Below are positions 1 through 7,547 of a stretch of DNA of 20,687 nt, piece by piece. Source of the stretch: Actinomycetes bacterium (lineage in GTDB: Bacteria; Actinomycetota; Actinomycetes; Actinomycetales; Microbacteriaceae); NCBI GenBank assembly GCA_023450335.1, contig JAEXHA010000002.1:1-20687 (forward strand), written 5' to 3'. Numbering within the stretch: the first letter of the stretch is position 1; each line of letters begins with the position of its first letter. The translations under genes were made by a program, and so were the position numbers. A model generated the notes under the pieces. It made no database searches, was not told the DNA's origin, and worked only from the letters and a program-made list of their open reading frames with translations.

Positions 1-1387
1 GCGCACCTCGGTGTGGCGCGTGATCGCGGAGATCGCGGTGCTGCTCCTGGCCGCACTGGCCACGACGCTGCTGCTGGTGCGCGGTTCGGCGGCGACCTCC
101 GACCGACTCGACCTGCTCGCCGTGGCCGCCCCGTTCCTGCTCGCCCTGGCCGCGTGCGTGCTGACGCTGCGGCTGTACCCGGCCGTACTGCGGGTCGTGC
201 TCGGCCGGCAGCAGCGTCGCCGCGGGTTCACCGGACTGCTCGGCGCCGCCCGGGCGCTGCGCGACCCGGCCACCGGTCCTGCGCCGGTGCTCGCGCTCAT
301 CGTCGGGGTGTCCTTCGCGGTCGCCGGGGGCATCCTGCTCTCGATCGTTCAGGGCGGAGCTGAGCAGGCTGCCCGCTCGAGCGTCGGCGCTGACCTGCAG
401 GTCGAAGCGGCCCGCATCCCCGACGAGGCCGTCGCGGCCGTCGCCGCGATCGACGGTGTCGCCGTGGTCGCGCCGGTATCGGTGCTGCCGGCATCGGAAC
501 TGGTCGTCGACCAGCGACGTACCCGCGTCAGCCTGTACCTGGCCGACCCGCGGCTGCTCGCCGACGCGCAGGCCGGTTACCCCCGAGTCGTCCCGGCCGG
601 GGTCGATCTGGCCTCTGCCGATGCGGTGCCACGGCTGCTGTTCGCGCAGGAGACCGCCGACCGTCAGCGGATCGGTCCCGGCGCCGGGATCGAGATCATC
701 GGCGTGCCGGCGGCCTTCGCCGGCACGGCACCGGGCCGGGCGCCGTTCTCTCCCACGAGCAACTGGACCCTCGCCGACGCCGCGACCGTCGCGCGGCTCA
801 GCGACCGGGCGCCGACCACGACGCACCTGTTCGTGCGACTGGATGACGACTCATCGGCAGACGCGGTCACCGCGGGCATCCGCGAGATCGTCGGCGACGC
901 CGCGCGCGTGACCACCGCCGCCGACGCCCTCGCCCAGATCGACTCTGACCCGGCTGTGACGGGGCTGCGCGCTGTGCTGCTTGCCGGCATCATCGCCTCC
1001 GCATTGCTGAGCGCCGTGGCCGTGGTCATCACCCTCGTGCTCGGCGCCCGGCCGCGGCAGCGCATCCTGGCCCTCCTGCAGACGCTCGGCGCACCGCCGC
1101 GCGCGGGATCACGGCTGCTGGCGTGGGAGCTGGTGCCCGCCGGCGTCGCGGCCCTGGTGGTCGGCGGCGTGTTCGGGGCGCTGCTGCCCGTCCTGCTGAA
1201 CGCCGTGATCGACCTGCGCGCGTTCACGACCGGCGACGCGGCGCCGGGCTACCGCGCCGATCCCCTCATCCTGCTGCTGACCGTCGGCGGCTTCGTCGTC
1301 GTCACCGTCGCTGCGACCTTGGCCGCCCTGGTGATCGCGCGCCGCGCCCGTGCCGCCGCGATCCTGCGTACCGTGGAGGACACGTGA
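1..1387 (+). CDS. FtsX-type ABC transporter permease, C-terminal part (5' truncated)
   Basis: This is the membrane subunit of an ABC system of the FtsX/MacB-PCD class, which usually exports or extracts lipoproteins, peptides or antimicrobials rather than importing nutrients. The reading frame is open to the first base (codons from position 2), so the gene probably starts outside the window. The GTG at 11 has no convincing ribosome site. From 11 the visible part is 458 residues. Hydrophobic segments come first (IAEIAVLLLAALATTLLL; LAVAAPFLLALAACVLTL; VLALIVGVSFAVAGGILL), then an extracytoplasmic stretch of about 200 residues, then three more helices before the stop. This is the pattern of the second FtsX domain of a large permease carrying two such domains. 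The stop overlaps the GTG start of the next ATPase by 4 bases, so the three genes are translationally coupled. Substrate unknown; family certain. Confidence 0.9.
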   Translation, partial: RTSVWRVIAEIAVLLLAALATTLLLVRGSAATSDRLDLLAVAAPFLLALAACVLTLRLYPAVLRVVLGRQQRRRGFTGLLGAARALRDPATGPAPVLALIVGVSFAVAGGILLSIVQGGAEQAARSSVGADLQVEAARIPDEAVAAVAAIDGVAVVAPVSVLPASELVVDQRRTRVSLYLADPRLLADAQAGYPRVVPAGVDLASADAVPRLLFAQETADRQRIGPGAGIEIIGVPAAFAGTAPGRAPFSPTSNWTLADAATVARLSDRAPTTTHLFVRLDDDSSADAVTAGIREIVGDAARVTTAADALAQIDSDPAVTGLRAVLLAGIIASALLSAVAVVITLVLGARPRQRILALLQTLGAPPRAGSRLLAWELVPAGVAALVVGGVFGALLPVLLNAVIDLRAFTTGDAAPGYRADPLILLLTVGGFVVVTVAATLAALVIARRARAAAILRTVEDT

Positions 1388-2412
1388 CCGAGAATCCTGG
1401 CATCCCCGAACCGGCGGACATCGTCTGCGCCGACCTCGTGCGCATCTTCGCGACCGAGGGTGTCGAGGTGCAGGCGCTGCAGGGCCTGAGCCTGGTCGTC
1501 GAGCGCGCCGAGCTGGTCGCCGTCGTCGGCGCATCGGGGTCGGGCAAGTCGACCCTGCTGGCGATCCTGTCGGGGATGGACACCCCCACCGCCGGCGTCG
1601 CCCGGGTGGCCGGCCGCGATCTGCTGACCATGTCCGGCCGCGAACGGGTCGCGTTCCGGCGCGAGTGCGTGGGTTTCGTGTGGCAGCAGACCTCGCGCAA
1701 CCTGCTGCCGTACCTGACCGCCGCCGAGAACGTCGCGGCCGTGCTCGCGATCACCGGCACGGTGAAGGCGGCCGAGCGCGGCGAGCGCGCGCGTGCGCTG
1801 CTCGACCTGCTCGGCATCGGGCACGGGGCCGACCGGCGACCCGATCAGCTCTCGGGCGGCGAGCAGCAGCGCGTCGCGATCGCCGTGGGCATCGCGAATG
1901 AGCCGCGCGTGCTGCTGGCCGATGAGCCGACCGGTGAGCTCGACGACGATACGAGCGCCGAGGTGCTCGAGGCCATGCGCTCGGTCAACCGCGAGCTCGG
2001 CGTCACCACCCTGATCGTCACCCACGACCCCTCGGTGTCGGAGCACGTCGCCCGCACGGTGCAGATCCGTGACGGACGTACCGCCACCGAGGTGCTGCGC
2101 TCGACCCGCACCGACGAGCACGGCGCCGAAGAGCACATCGCCGAGGAGTACGCCGTGCTCGATCGGGTCGGACGGCTGCAGCTGCCCGACGAGTTCGTCT
2201 CGTCGCTCGATCTCCGCGACCGCGTGCGCCTCGCGCTCGAGCCCGACCACGTGGGCGTGTGGCCCGGGGCGCGGCCGCAGGCCGAGACGCCACCGGTGAC
2301 CGGACCGGCGCCGGCATCCCCCGACGCGACATCGGACGCCCCCTCGGCATCGAACACGGCCGAAGCCCCGGCATCCCCCGACCCGGCGCACCGCCCCGAG
2401 GAGGCATCATGA
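1384..2412 (+). CDS. ABC transporter ATP-binding protein with AbrB-like C-terminal segment
   Basis: This 342-aa ATPase should energise the FtsX permease encoded just upstream. The GTG start overlaps the permease stop as GTGA, with GGAGGA at 1375-1380 as ribosome site. Visible motifs are Walker A GASGSGKST (residues 49-57), a Q-loop glutamine in VWQQTS, signature LSGGEQQ (from 156), Walker B VLLADEPTGELD (from 176) and switch His214. This makes a complete LolD/MacB-class nucleotide-binding domain. It is longer than the usual 220-250 residues. Residues about 256-295 read YAVLDRVGRLQLPDEF, then a short hydrophobic/charged stretch ending DHVGVWP, which follows the swapped-hairpin pattern of SpoVT/AbrB and MraZ proteins (V-D-x-x-GR-x-x-LP). 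A Pro/Ala/Ser-rich tail of about 45 residues follows. The ATPase call is firm. The AbrB-like call is pattern recognition only. Confidence 0.93.
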   Translation: MTENPGIPEPADIVCADLVRIFATEGVEVQALQGLSLVVERAELVAVVGASGSGKSTLLAILSGMDTPTAGVARVAGRDLLTMSGRERVAFRRECVGFVWQQTSRNLLPYLTAAENVAAVLAITGTVKAAERGERARALLDLLGIGHGADRRPDQLSGGEQQRVAIAVGIANEPRVLLADEPTGELDDDTSAEVLEAMRSVNRELGVTTLIVTHDPSVSEHVARTVQIRDGRTATEVLRSTRTDEHGAEEHIAEEYAVLDRVGRLQLPDEFVSSLDLRDRVRLALEPDHVGVWPGARPQAETPPVTGPAPASPDATSDAPSASNTAEAPASPDPAHRPEEAS

Positions 2413-3197
2413 CCGTCGCGCTGCGCGCCGAAGAGCTGGTGCGGGTCTTCCCTTCGCCCGGGGGCGACGTGCACGCGTGCGACGGCATCGACCTGACGCT
2501 GCACGCCGGCGAACTCCTCGTCGTGCGGGGCCGCTCGGGTGCCGGCAAGACGACGCTGCTGAACCTGCTCGGCCTGCTCGACCGGCCCACGTCCGGCCGG
2601 GTCGTGATCGGCGACACCGACACGGCAGGACTGGCCGAGGCGCGCCTGGCGGTGCTGCGCCGCGACCGGCTCGGCTTCATCTTCCAATCGTTCGGGCTCG
2701 TGCCGGTGCTGTCGGCCCGCGAGAACGTCGAGCTGCCGCTGCGGATCGCCGGCGTCGCCCCCGATGAGCGCGACCGCCGGGTTGCGGAGGCCCTCGATCG
2801 CGTCGGGCTCGGCGGTCACGGCGAGCAACGCCCCGGTGAGCTGTCGGGTGGGCAGCAGCAGCGGGTGGGCATCGCGCGCGCGATCGTGTCGGATGCCGGC
2901 ATCCTCATCGCCGATGAGCCGACCGGCCAGCTCGATTCGCGGACGGCCGCGACGATCATGGACCTGCTGGCCGAACTCGCGCACGACCGCGGGCTCGCCA
3001 CGATCGTGTCGACGCACGACCCGCTGCTGGTCGCGCGTGCCGACCGTGTGCTCGAACTGCACGACGGCCGGATCGTGGATGCCGGGCGTGCGGCCCGTCC
3101 CGCCGTGGCGGCGCCGATGGCGGATGCGCCGATGGCTGATGCGCCGACGGCCCCGCCCGCGCGGGCCGAGCTGCGGCGTCGGCGCGAAGGACGCTGA
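2409..3197 (+). CDS. ABC transporter ATP-binding protein (second NBD)
   Basis: This is a second, different ATP-binding subunit of 262 aa, of the MacB/LolD type. Its ATG overlaps the stop of the preceding ATPase (ATGA), with GAGGAGG at 2398-2404 upstream. Walker A GRSGAGKTT lies at residues 41-49, signature LSGGQQQRVGIA from 145, Walker B ILIADEPTGQLD from 165 and the switch His at 203, so it should be catalytically competent. The last 30 or so residues are Ala/Pro/Arg-rich and contain a short repeat (APMADAPMADAPT) without a recognisable fold. Because both ATPases look active and follow one permease gene, they may form a heterodimer, or each may serve a separate permease, one of them outside the window. 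Only the family is certain. Transcription probably ends in the 3198-3240 interval. Confidence 0.93.
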   Translation: MTVALRAEELVRVFPSPGGDVHACDGIDLTLHAGELLVVRGRSGAGKTTLLNLLGLLDRPTSGRVVIGDTDTAGLAEARLAVLRRDRLGFIFQSFGLVPVLSARENVELPLRIAGVAPDERDRRVAEALDRVGLGGHGEQRPGELSGGQQQRVGIARAIVSDAGILIADEPTGQLDSRTAATIMDLLAELAHDRGLATIVSTHDPLLVARADRVLELHDGRIVDAGRAARPAVAAPMADAPMADAPTAPPARAELRRRREGR

Positions 3198-3204
3198 TCC
3201 GACG

Positions 3205-3240
3205 CCTTCTGTATACCCCATGAGCCCAGAAGGGGCCCAT
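3205..3240 (+). terminator. possible weak terminator: overlapping inverted repeats after the ABC genes
   Basis: Two mutually exclusive inverted repeats follow the ATPase stop. CCTTCTG (3205-3211) pairs with CAGAAGG (3227-3233). ATGAGCCC (3220-3227) pairs with GGGCCCAT (3233-3240) with one mismatch and a 5-base loop. No T-run follows, so this is at best a weak or factor-assisted terminator. The interval also carries a regulatory half-site. Confidence 0.3.
3210..3216. promoter_or_regulatory. upstream GTATAC half-site (putative GntR auxiliary operator)
   Basis: TGTATAC here repeats the core of the GTGTATACAC palindrome at 3261-3270. Centre-to-centre distance is 52 bp, close to five helical turns, so two dimers could sit on the same face of the DNA. 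Its role as an operator is inferred from this spacing. Confidence 0.4.
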
Positions 3241-3241
3241 C

Positions 3242-3270
3242 TTGGCCTTGGATGGCGATTGTGTATACAC
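3242..3270 (+). promoter_or_regulatory. prp operon promoter overlapped by palindromic GntR operator
   Basis: TTGGCC (3242-3247) and TATACA (3264-3269) are separated by 16 bases and fit a -35/-10 pair. The perfect 10-bp palindrome GTGTATACAC (3261-3270) covers the -10 element. Palindromes with a GTATAC core are typical of FCD-type GntR regulators, and the first gene downstream encodes one, so autorepression relieved by an inducer (methylcitrate or another pathway metabolite) is the simple reading. The inducer is not visible from sequence. Confidence 0.6.
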
Positions 3271-3304
3271 TGACGGCATCCAATCGTTGAGACGAGGTGC
3301 CGTC

Positions 3305-3934
3305 ATGCGTGCCAGCGACCGCGCGTACGCCGCCCTGCTCGAAGAGATCCAGTCCGGCATCCTGAAGCCGGGCACCGTGCTCGGCGAAGTCGAGCAGTCG
3401 ACTCGGCTCGGCGTCAGCCGCACGCCGCTGCGCGAGGCGATCGGCCGCCTCGCCGCCGACGGACTGGTCACGCAGGCCTCGCCGCGCGTCACGGTGGTCA
3501 CCGACATCGACGCCGATGACATCCGCGCCCTGTTCGAGGTGCGGCGCGCCCTCGAAGAGACGGCCGCGCGCCTTGCCGCCACGCGCGCCGACACGGCCGC
3601 CTTCGCCGCGCTGGCCGGAGAGTTCGCCGCCATCGATGCCGCCGGCTCGGCCGACGCCTACTACGGCCTCATCGCGCGGTTCGACCGCGCCCTCGACGCC
3701 GCCGTGGCCAACGACTACCTCACCGGCGCGCTGCGCACCGTGCGTACCCACCTGGTGCGTGTGCGCCGGCTGGCCCGCGACAACCCGCAGCGGCTGACCG
3801 CGTCCGCCGGCGAGCACCGCCTCATCGCGGCCGCGATCGCCACCGGTGACGGAGAGCTGGCCGCACACGCCACCCACGTCCACCTGTCCCACGCCCTGAC
3901 TTCGATCCTCGACTCCCTGGAGGCCCAGCCATGA
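3305..3934 (+). CDS. GntR-family (FCD) transcriptional regulator of the prp operon
   Basis: This 209-aa protein has an N-terminal winged helix-turn-helix. The recognition segment is SRTPLREAIGRLAADGLV at residues 38-55. A C-terminal all-helical FCD ligand domain follows, with the family's pattern of a mid-domain Asp in ARFDRAL (127) and late His residues (171, 191, 193) that often bind a metal. ATG 3305 is preferred over in-frame codons upstream because GACGAGG lies just ahead and the upstream codons fall in the promoter. It is the first gene of the methylcitrate operon and its stop overlaps the prpD start (ATGA). It is therefore probably the operon's own regulator, binding the GTATAC sites upstream. 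This differs from proteobacterial prp operons, where the regulator is the divergent sigma-54 activator PrpR. Confidence 0.9.
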   Translation: MRASDRAYAALLEEIQSGILKPGTVLGEVEQSTRLGVSRTPLREAIGRLAADGLVTQASPRVTVVTDIDADDIRALFEVRRALEETAARLAATRADTAAFAALAGEFAAIDAAGSADAYYGLIARFDRALDAAVANDYLTGALRTVRTHLVRVRRLARDNPQRLTASAGEHRLIAAAIATGDGELAAHATHVHLSHALTSILDSLEAQP

Positions 3935-5457
3935 CCGTCACCCACCACGTCCGCGTCTACCGCAGCGAAGAGGAACTGCCCCGCGAGGAGCAGCTGGCGT
4001 ACAAGATCGCGCAGGTCGCCGCCGACCCCGTCGCCGTCGAACCGGCCGTCGTCGACATGATCATCAACCGCGTCATCGACAACGCCGCCGTCGCCGCGGC
4101 ATCCCTCACCCGGAGCCCGATCAACTCGGCCCGCGCGCAGGCGCTGGCCCACCCGGTGTCCACCGGCGGCGCGGGGGGGACGATCTTCGGGGTCACCAAC
4201 GACACGCACTCCAGCCCGGAATGGGCCGCCTGGGCCAACGGCGTGGCCGTGCGCGAGCTCGACTACCACGACACGTTCCTCGCCGCCGAGTACTCGCACC
4301 CCGGCGACAACATCCCGCCCATCGTCGCGGTGGCCCAGCATGTCGGCGCCGACGGCGCGGCCCTGGTGCGCGGCATCGCGACCGGCTACGAGATCCAGAT
4401 GGACCTGGTCCGCGCCATCTGCCTGCACAAGCACAAGATCGACCACGTCGCCCACATCGGGCCGTCGGCCGCCGCCGGCATCGGCACACTGCTGGGGCTG
4501 GACGTCGAGACCATCTACCAGGCGGTCGGACAGGGACTGCACACCACGACCGCCACGCGGCAGTCGCGCAAGGGCGAGATCTCCACCTGGAAGGCGCACG
4601 CGCCGGCCTTCGCCGGAAAGATGGCCGTCGAAGCCGTCGACCGGGCGATGCGTGGCCAGACCTCGCCCAGCCCTATCTATGAGGGAGAGGACGGCGTCAT
4701 CGCCTGGATGCTCGACGGCAAGGACGCGTCGTACGACGTGCCGCTGCCCGCGCCCGGCGAGCCCAAGCGCGCGATCCTCGACTCGTACACGAAGGAGCAC
4801 TCGGCCGAGTACCAGGCGCAGGCCTGGATCGACCTGGCCCGCAAGCTGCACAACGAACAGCCCGAACTGGCCGACCCGGCCCGCATCGCGTCGATCGTGC
4901 TGCACACCAGCCACCACACCCATTACGTGATCGGCTCGGGCGCGAACGACCCGCAGAAGTACGACCCGTCCGCGAGCAGGGAGACCCTCGACCACTCGAT
5001 CCCCTACATCTTCGCCGTCGCGCTGCAGGACGGCGGCTGGCACCACGTCGACTCCTACACCCCCGAGCGCGCCGGCCGGCCCGACACCGTCGAGCTGTGG
5101 AACAAGATCACCACGGCCGAAGACGCCGAGTGGACCCGCCGCTACCACTCCGAAGACCCCGACGAGAAGGCGTTCGGCGGCCGCGTCGAGATCACGCTGA
5201 CCGACGGCTCGACCATCGTCGACGAGATCGCCGTCGCCGACGCGCACCCGCTCGGCGCCCGCCCGTTCGCGCGCGAGAACTACATCGCCAAGTTCCGGCT
5301 GCTGGCAGAACCCGTGCTCACGCCCGACGAGATCGAGCGGTTCCTCGCCCTGGCGCAGCGCCTGCCCGAGCTGACCGCCGCCGAGGTGCGCGAGCTCAAC
5401 ATCGTCGCGAAGTCGGGTGTCATCGAAGGGGCGCCGTCGCCGAAGGGGCTGTTCTGA
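3931..5457 (+). CDS. prpD: 2-methylcitrate dehydratase (MmgE/PrpD family)
   Basis: PrpD dehydrates 2-methylcitrate to 2-methyl-cis-aconitate in the cytoplasmic methylcitrate cycle. The 508-residue length is slightly longer than E. coli PrpD. Family landmarks include NTHSSPEWAAWANGVAVREL followed by DYHDTF, HPGDNIPPIVA, GYEIQ, AAGIGTLLGL and WKAHAPAFAGK. A GGRVEITLTDGS segment lies in the C-terminal domain. ATG 3931 has GGAGG at 3919-3923 and overlaps the regulator stop. It is followed directly by prpB and prpC, which makes the assignment to PrpD rather than another MmgE/PrpD-family enzyme (for example immune-responsive decarboxylases) secure. No AcnD/PrpF pair is present, so this organism uses the PrpD route at this locus. 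Confidence 0.96.
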   Translation: MTVTHHVRVYRSEEELPREEQLAYKIAQVAADPVAVEPAVVDMIINRVIDNAAVAAASLTRSPINSARAQALAHPVSTGGAGGTIFGVTNDTHSSPEWAAWANGVAVRELDYHDTFLAAEYSHPGDNIPPIVAVAQHVGADGAALVRGIATGYEIQMDLVRAICLHKHKIDHVAHIGPSAAAGIGTLLGLDVETIYQAVGQGLHTTTATRQSRKGEISTWKAHAPAFAGKMAVEAVDRAMRGQTSPSPIYEGEDGVIAWMLDGKDASYDVPLPAPGEPKRAILDSYTKEHSAEYQAQAWIDLARKLHNEQPELADPARIASIVLHTSHHTHYVIGSGANDPQKYDPSASRETLDHSIPYIFAVALQDGGWHHVDSYTPERAGRPDTVELWNKITTAEDAEWTRRYHSEDPDEKAFGGRVEITLTDGSTIVDEIAVADAHPLGARPFARENYIAKFRLLAEPVLTPDEIERFLALAQRLPELTAAEVRELNIVAKSGVIEGAPSPKGLF

Positions 5458-6359
5458 TGCTCTACGCCACCACCCCGGCATCCGAGAAGCGTCGCCTGCT
5501 GCGCGAGCGACTCGCCGCGGGCGAGTTGCTGCGCTTTCCGGGGGCGTTCAACCCGCTGTCGGCCCGGCTCATCGAGCAGAAGGGGTTCGAGGGGGTCTAC
5601 ATCTCAGGCGCCGTGCTGTCGGCCGACCTCGGACTGCCCGACATCGGCCTGACGACGCTGACCGAGGTCGCCGGTCGTGGTCAGCAGATCGCGCGCACCA
5701 CCGAACTGCCGGCCATCATCGACGCCGATACCGGGTTCGGCGAGCCGATGAACGTCGCGCGCACCATCCAGACCCTCGAGGATGCCGGGATCGCCGGCGC
5801 CCACATCGAAGACCAGGTCAACCCGAAACGCTGCGGTCACCTCGACGGCAAGGCCGTCGTCGACCAGGGCACGGCCATCAAGCGCATCCGCGCCGCCGTC
5901 GACGCGCGCCGCGACGACAACTTTCTCATCATGGCGCGCACCGACATCCGTGCCGTCGAAGGACTGGATGCCGCGGTCGACCGGGCGAAGGACCTCGTTG
6001 ACGCCGGGGCCGATGCCATCTTCCCCGAGGCGATGCGCACGCTCGACGAGTTCGCCGCCGTGCGCGCCGCCGTCGATGTGCCGATCCTGGCCAACATGAC
6101 CGAGTTCGGAAAGAGCGACCTGTTCAGCGTCGATCAGCTGCGCGACGTCGGGGTCAACATCGTGATCTGGCCGGTGTCGCTGCTGCGCATCGCGATGGGC
6201 GCCGCGGGGCGCGCGCTCGATACCCTGATCGATGAGGGCCACCTCACCGGCAAGCTCGGCGAGATGCAGCACCGCGCCGACCTGTATGACCTCATCGACT
6301 ACGAGTCGTACAACGGCTTCGATACCAGCATCTTCAACTTCACCATCACGAAGGAGTGA
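5457..6359 (+). CDS. prpB: 2-methylisocitrate lyase
   Basis: PrpB cleaves 2-methylisocitrate to pyruvate and succinate, the last step of the methylcitrate cycle. The 300-aa protein is of normal family length and has the isocitrate lyase/PEP mutase fold. Visible motifs are the N-terminal FPGAFNPLSARLIEQKGF, the metal-site region DADTGFGEP, HIEDQ, and the catalytic loop KRCGH (Lys124-Cys126), followed by MARTDIRAVEG. ATG 5457 shares one base with the prpD stop (TGATG), and AAGGGG lies at 5443-5448, so translation is coupled. Codons upstream in the same frame are internal to prpD. The combination with prpD and prpC argues for methylisocitrate rather than isocitrate as substrate. Confidence 0.96.
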   Translation: MLYATTPASEKRRLLRERLAAGELLRFPGAFNPLSARLIEQKGFEGVYISGAVLSADLGLPDIGLTTLTEVAGRGQQIARTTELPAIIDADTGFGEPMNVARTIQTLEDAGIAGAHIEDQVNPKRCGHLDGKAVVDQGTAIKRIRAAVDARRDDNFLIMARTDIRAVEGLDAAVDRAKDLVDAGADAIFPEAMRTLDEFAAVRAAVDVPILANMTEFGKSDLFSVDQLRDVGVNIVIWPVSLLRIAMGAAGRALDTLIDEGHLTGKLGEMQHRADLYDLIDYESYNGFDTSIFNFTITKE

Positions 6360-6362
6360 ACC

Positions 6363-7547
6363 ATGACCGGCAGCGAGATCAAGAAGGGCCTGGCCGGCGT
6401 CGTCGCGGACGAGACGGCGATCAGCAAGGTCAACCCCGAGACCAACAGCCTGCTCTACCGCGGCTATCCCGTGCAGGAGCTGGCCGCGACGCAGTCGTTC
6501 GAGGCGGTCGCCCACCTGCTGTGGCACGGCGAGCTGCCCACCGATGAGCAGCTGGCCGCGTTCCGGCAGCAGGAGCGCGCGCTGCGCCCCCTGGACGAGC
6601 GCACCCTCGCGCTCCTGGACACGCTGCCGATCGATGCCCATCCGATGGATCTGGTGCGCACCGCGGTCAGCCAGCTCGGCACATTCGACGACACGCTGCA
6701 CCGCGAGAACGGGTGGACCGACCGCGACCTGTCGCAGGGGCGCGCGATGTACCTGTTCGCGCAGCTGCCGACGATCGTCGCCGCGGTCCAGCGCCGACGT
6801 CGTGGCCTCGACCCGATCGCGCCGCGCGACGATCTCGACTATTCGGCGAACTTCCTGTGGATGACGTTCGGCGAGATGCCCGCCGACGTCGCGGTCGAGG
6901 TGTTCCGCGTCTCGATGGTCCTCTACGCCGAGCACTCGTTCAACGCGTCGACCTTCACCGCACGGGTGATCGCCTCGACCACCGCCGATCTGTACTCGGC
7001 GGTGGTGGGTGCCATCGGCGCGCTGAAGGGGCCGCTGCACGGGGGAGCGAACGAGGCGGTGCTGCATCTGTTCGACGAGATCGGCACGGCCGACAACGTC
7101 GTCCCGTGGCTCGATGCCGCTCTGGCCGAGAAGCGGAAGATCATGGGCTTCGGTCACCGCGTCTACAAACGTGGCGACTCGCGCGTGCCGACGATGAAGG
7201 CGGCGCTGGATCGTCTCATCGCGCATTACGACCGCGCGGACGTGGCGGCGCTGTACGACGCCCTCGAATCGGAGTTCGTGAGCCGCAAGGGCATCTACCC
7301 GAACCTCGACTACCCCTCGGGGCCGGCGTACCACCTTCTCGGTTTCGACACCGAGATCTTCACGCCGCTGTTCATCGCCGCGCGCGTGACCGGGTGGACC
7401 GCGCACGTGATGGAGCAGTACGCCTCGAACGCGCTGATCCGCCCGCTGTCGGCCTACAACGGCCCCGACGAACGGCACATCGACGAATACGAGCCCGACA
7501 CGGCCGCCGTCGAGGTGCAGGAGCGCCCCGAAGAAGCCGCGAGCTGA
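6363..7547 (+). CDS. prpC: 2-methylcitrate synthase (citrate synthase family)
   Basis: PrpC condenses propionyl-CoA with oxaloacetate, the entry step of the methylcitrate cycle. The 394-aa protein has the citrate synthase catalytic triad: His226 in GPLHGGANEAV, His265 in MGFGHRVYK and Asp316 in NLDYPSGPAY. RPLSAYNGPDERHI, the phosphate/CoA segment near the C terminus, is typical of the PrpC/small citrate synthase group. AAGGAG (6351-6356) sits 6 bases before ATG 6363 and overlaps the end of prpB. Operon position after prpD and prpB supports methylcitrate rather than citrate synthase, though such enzymes often do both. Its TGA abuts the stop of the convergent dehydrogenase gene with no bases between. 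Confidence 0.96.
   Translation: MTGSEIKKGLAGVVADETAISKVNPETNSLLYRGYPVQELAATQSFEAVAHLLWHGELPTDEQLAAFRQQERALRPLDERTLALLDTLPIDAHPMDLVRTAVSQLGTFDDTLHRENGWTDRDLSQGRAMYLFAQLPTIVAAVQRRRRGLDPIAPRDDLDYSANFLWMTFGEMPADVAVEVFRVSMVLYAEHSFNASTFTARVIASTTADLYSAVVGAIGALKGPLHGGANEAVLHLFDEIGTADNVVPWLDAALAEKRKIMGFGHRVYKRGDSRVPTMKAALDRLIAHYDRADVAALYDALESEFVSRKGIYPNLDYPSGPAYHLLGFDTEIFTPLFIAARVTGWTAHVMEQYASNALIRPLSAYNGPDERHIDEYEPDTAAVEVQERPEEAAS

Noticed and set aside
3114..3162. Short tandem repeat GATGCGCCGATGGCGGATGC-like in the ATPase tail
   Set aside because: Only about two degenerate copies, in frame, coding for a low-complexity Ala/Pro tail; no sign of a functional DNA repeat.
3715..5481. 588-codon minus-strand frame opposite prpD
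   Set aside because: No recognisable motif, and biased composition typical of an antisense shadow of a well-supported gene.
5604..7478. 624-codon minus-strand frame opposite prpB and prpC
   Set aside because: Spans two genes on the other strand, with no motifs and shadow composition.
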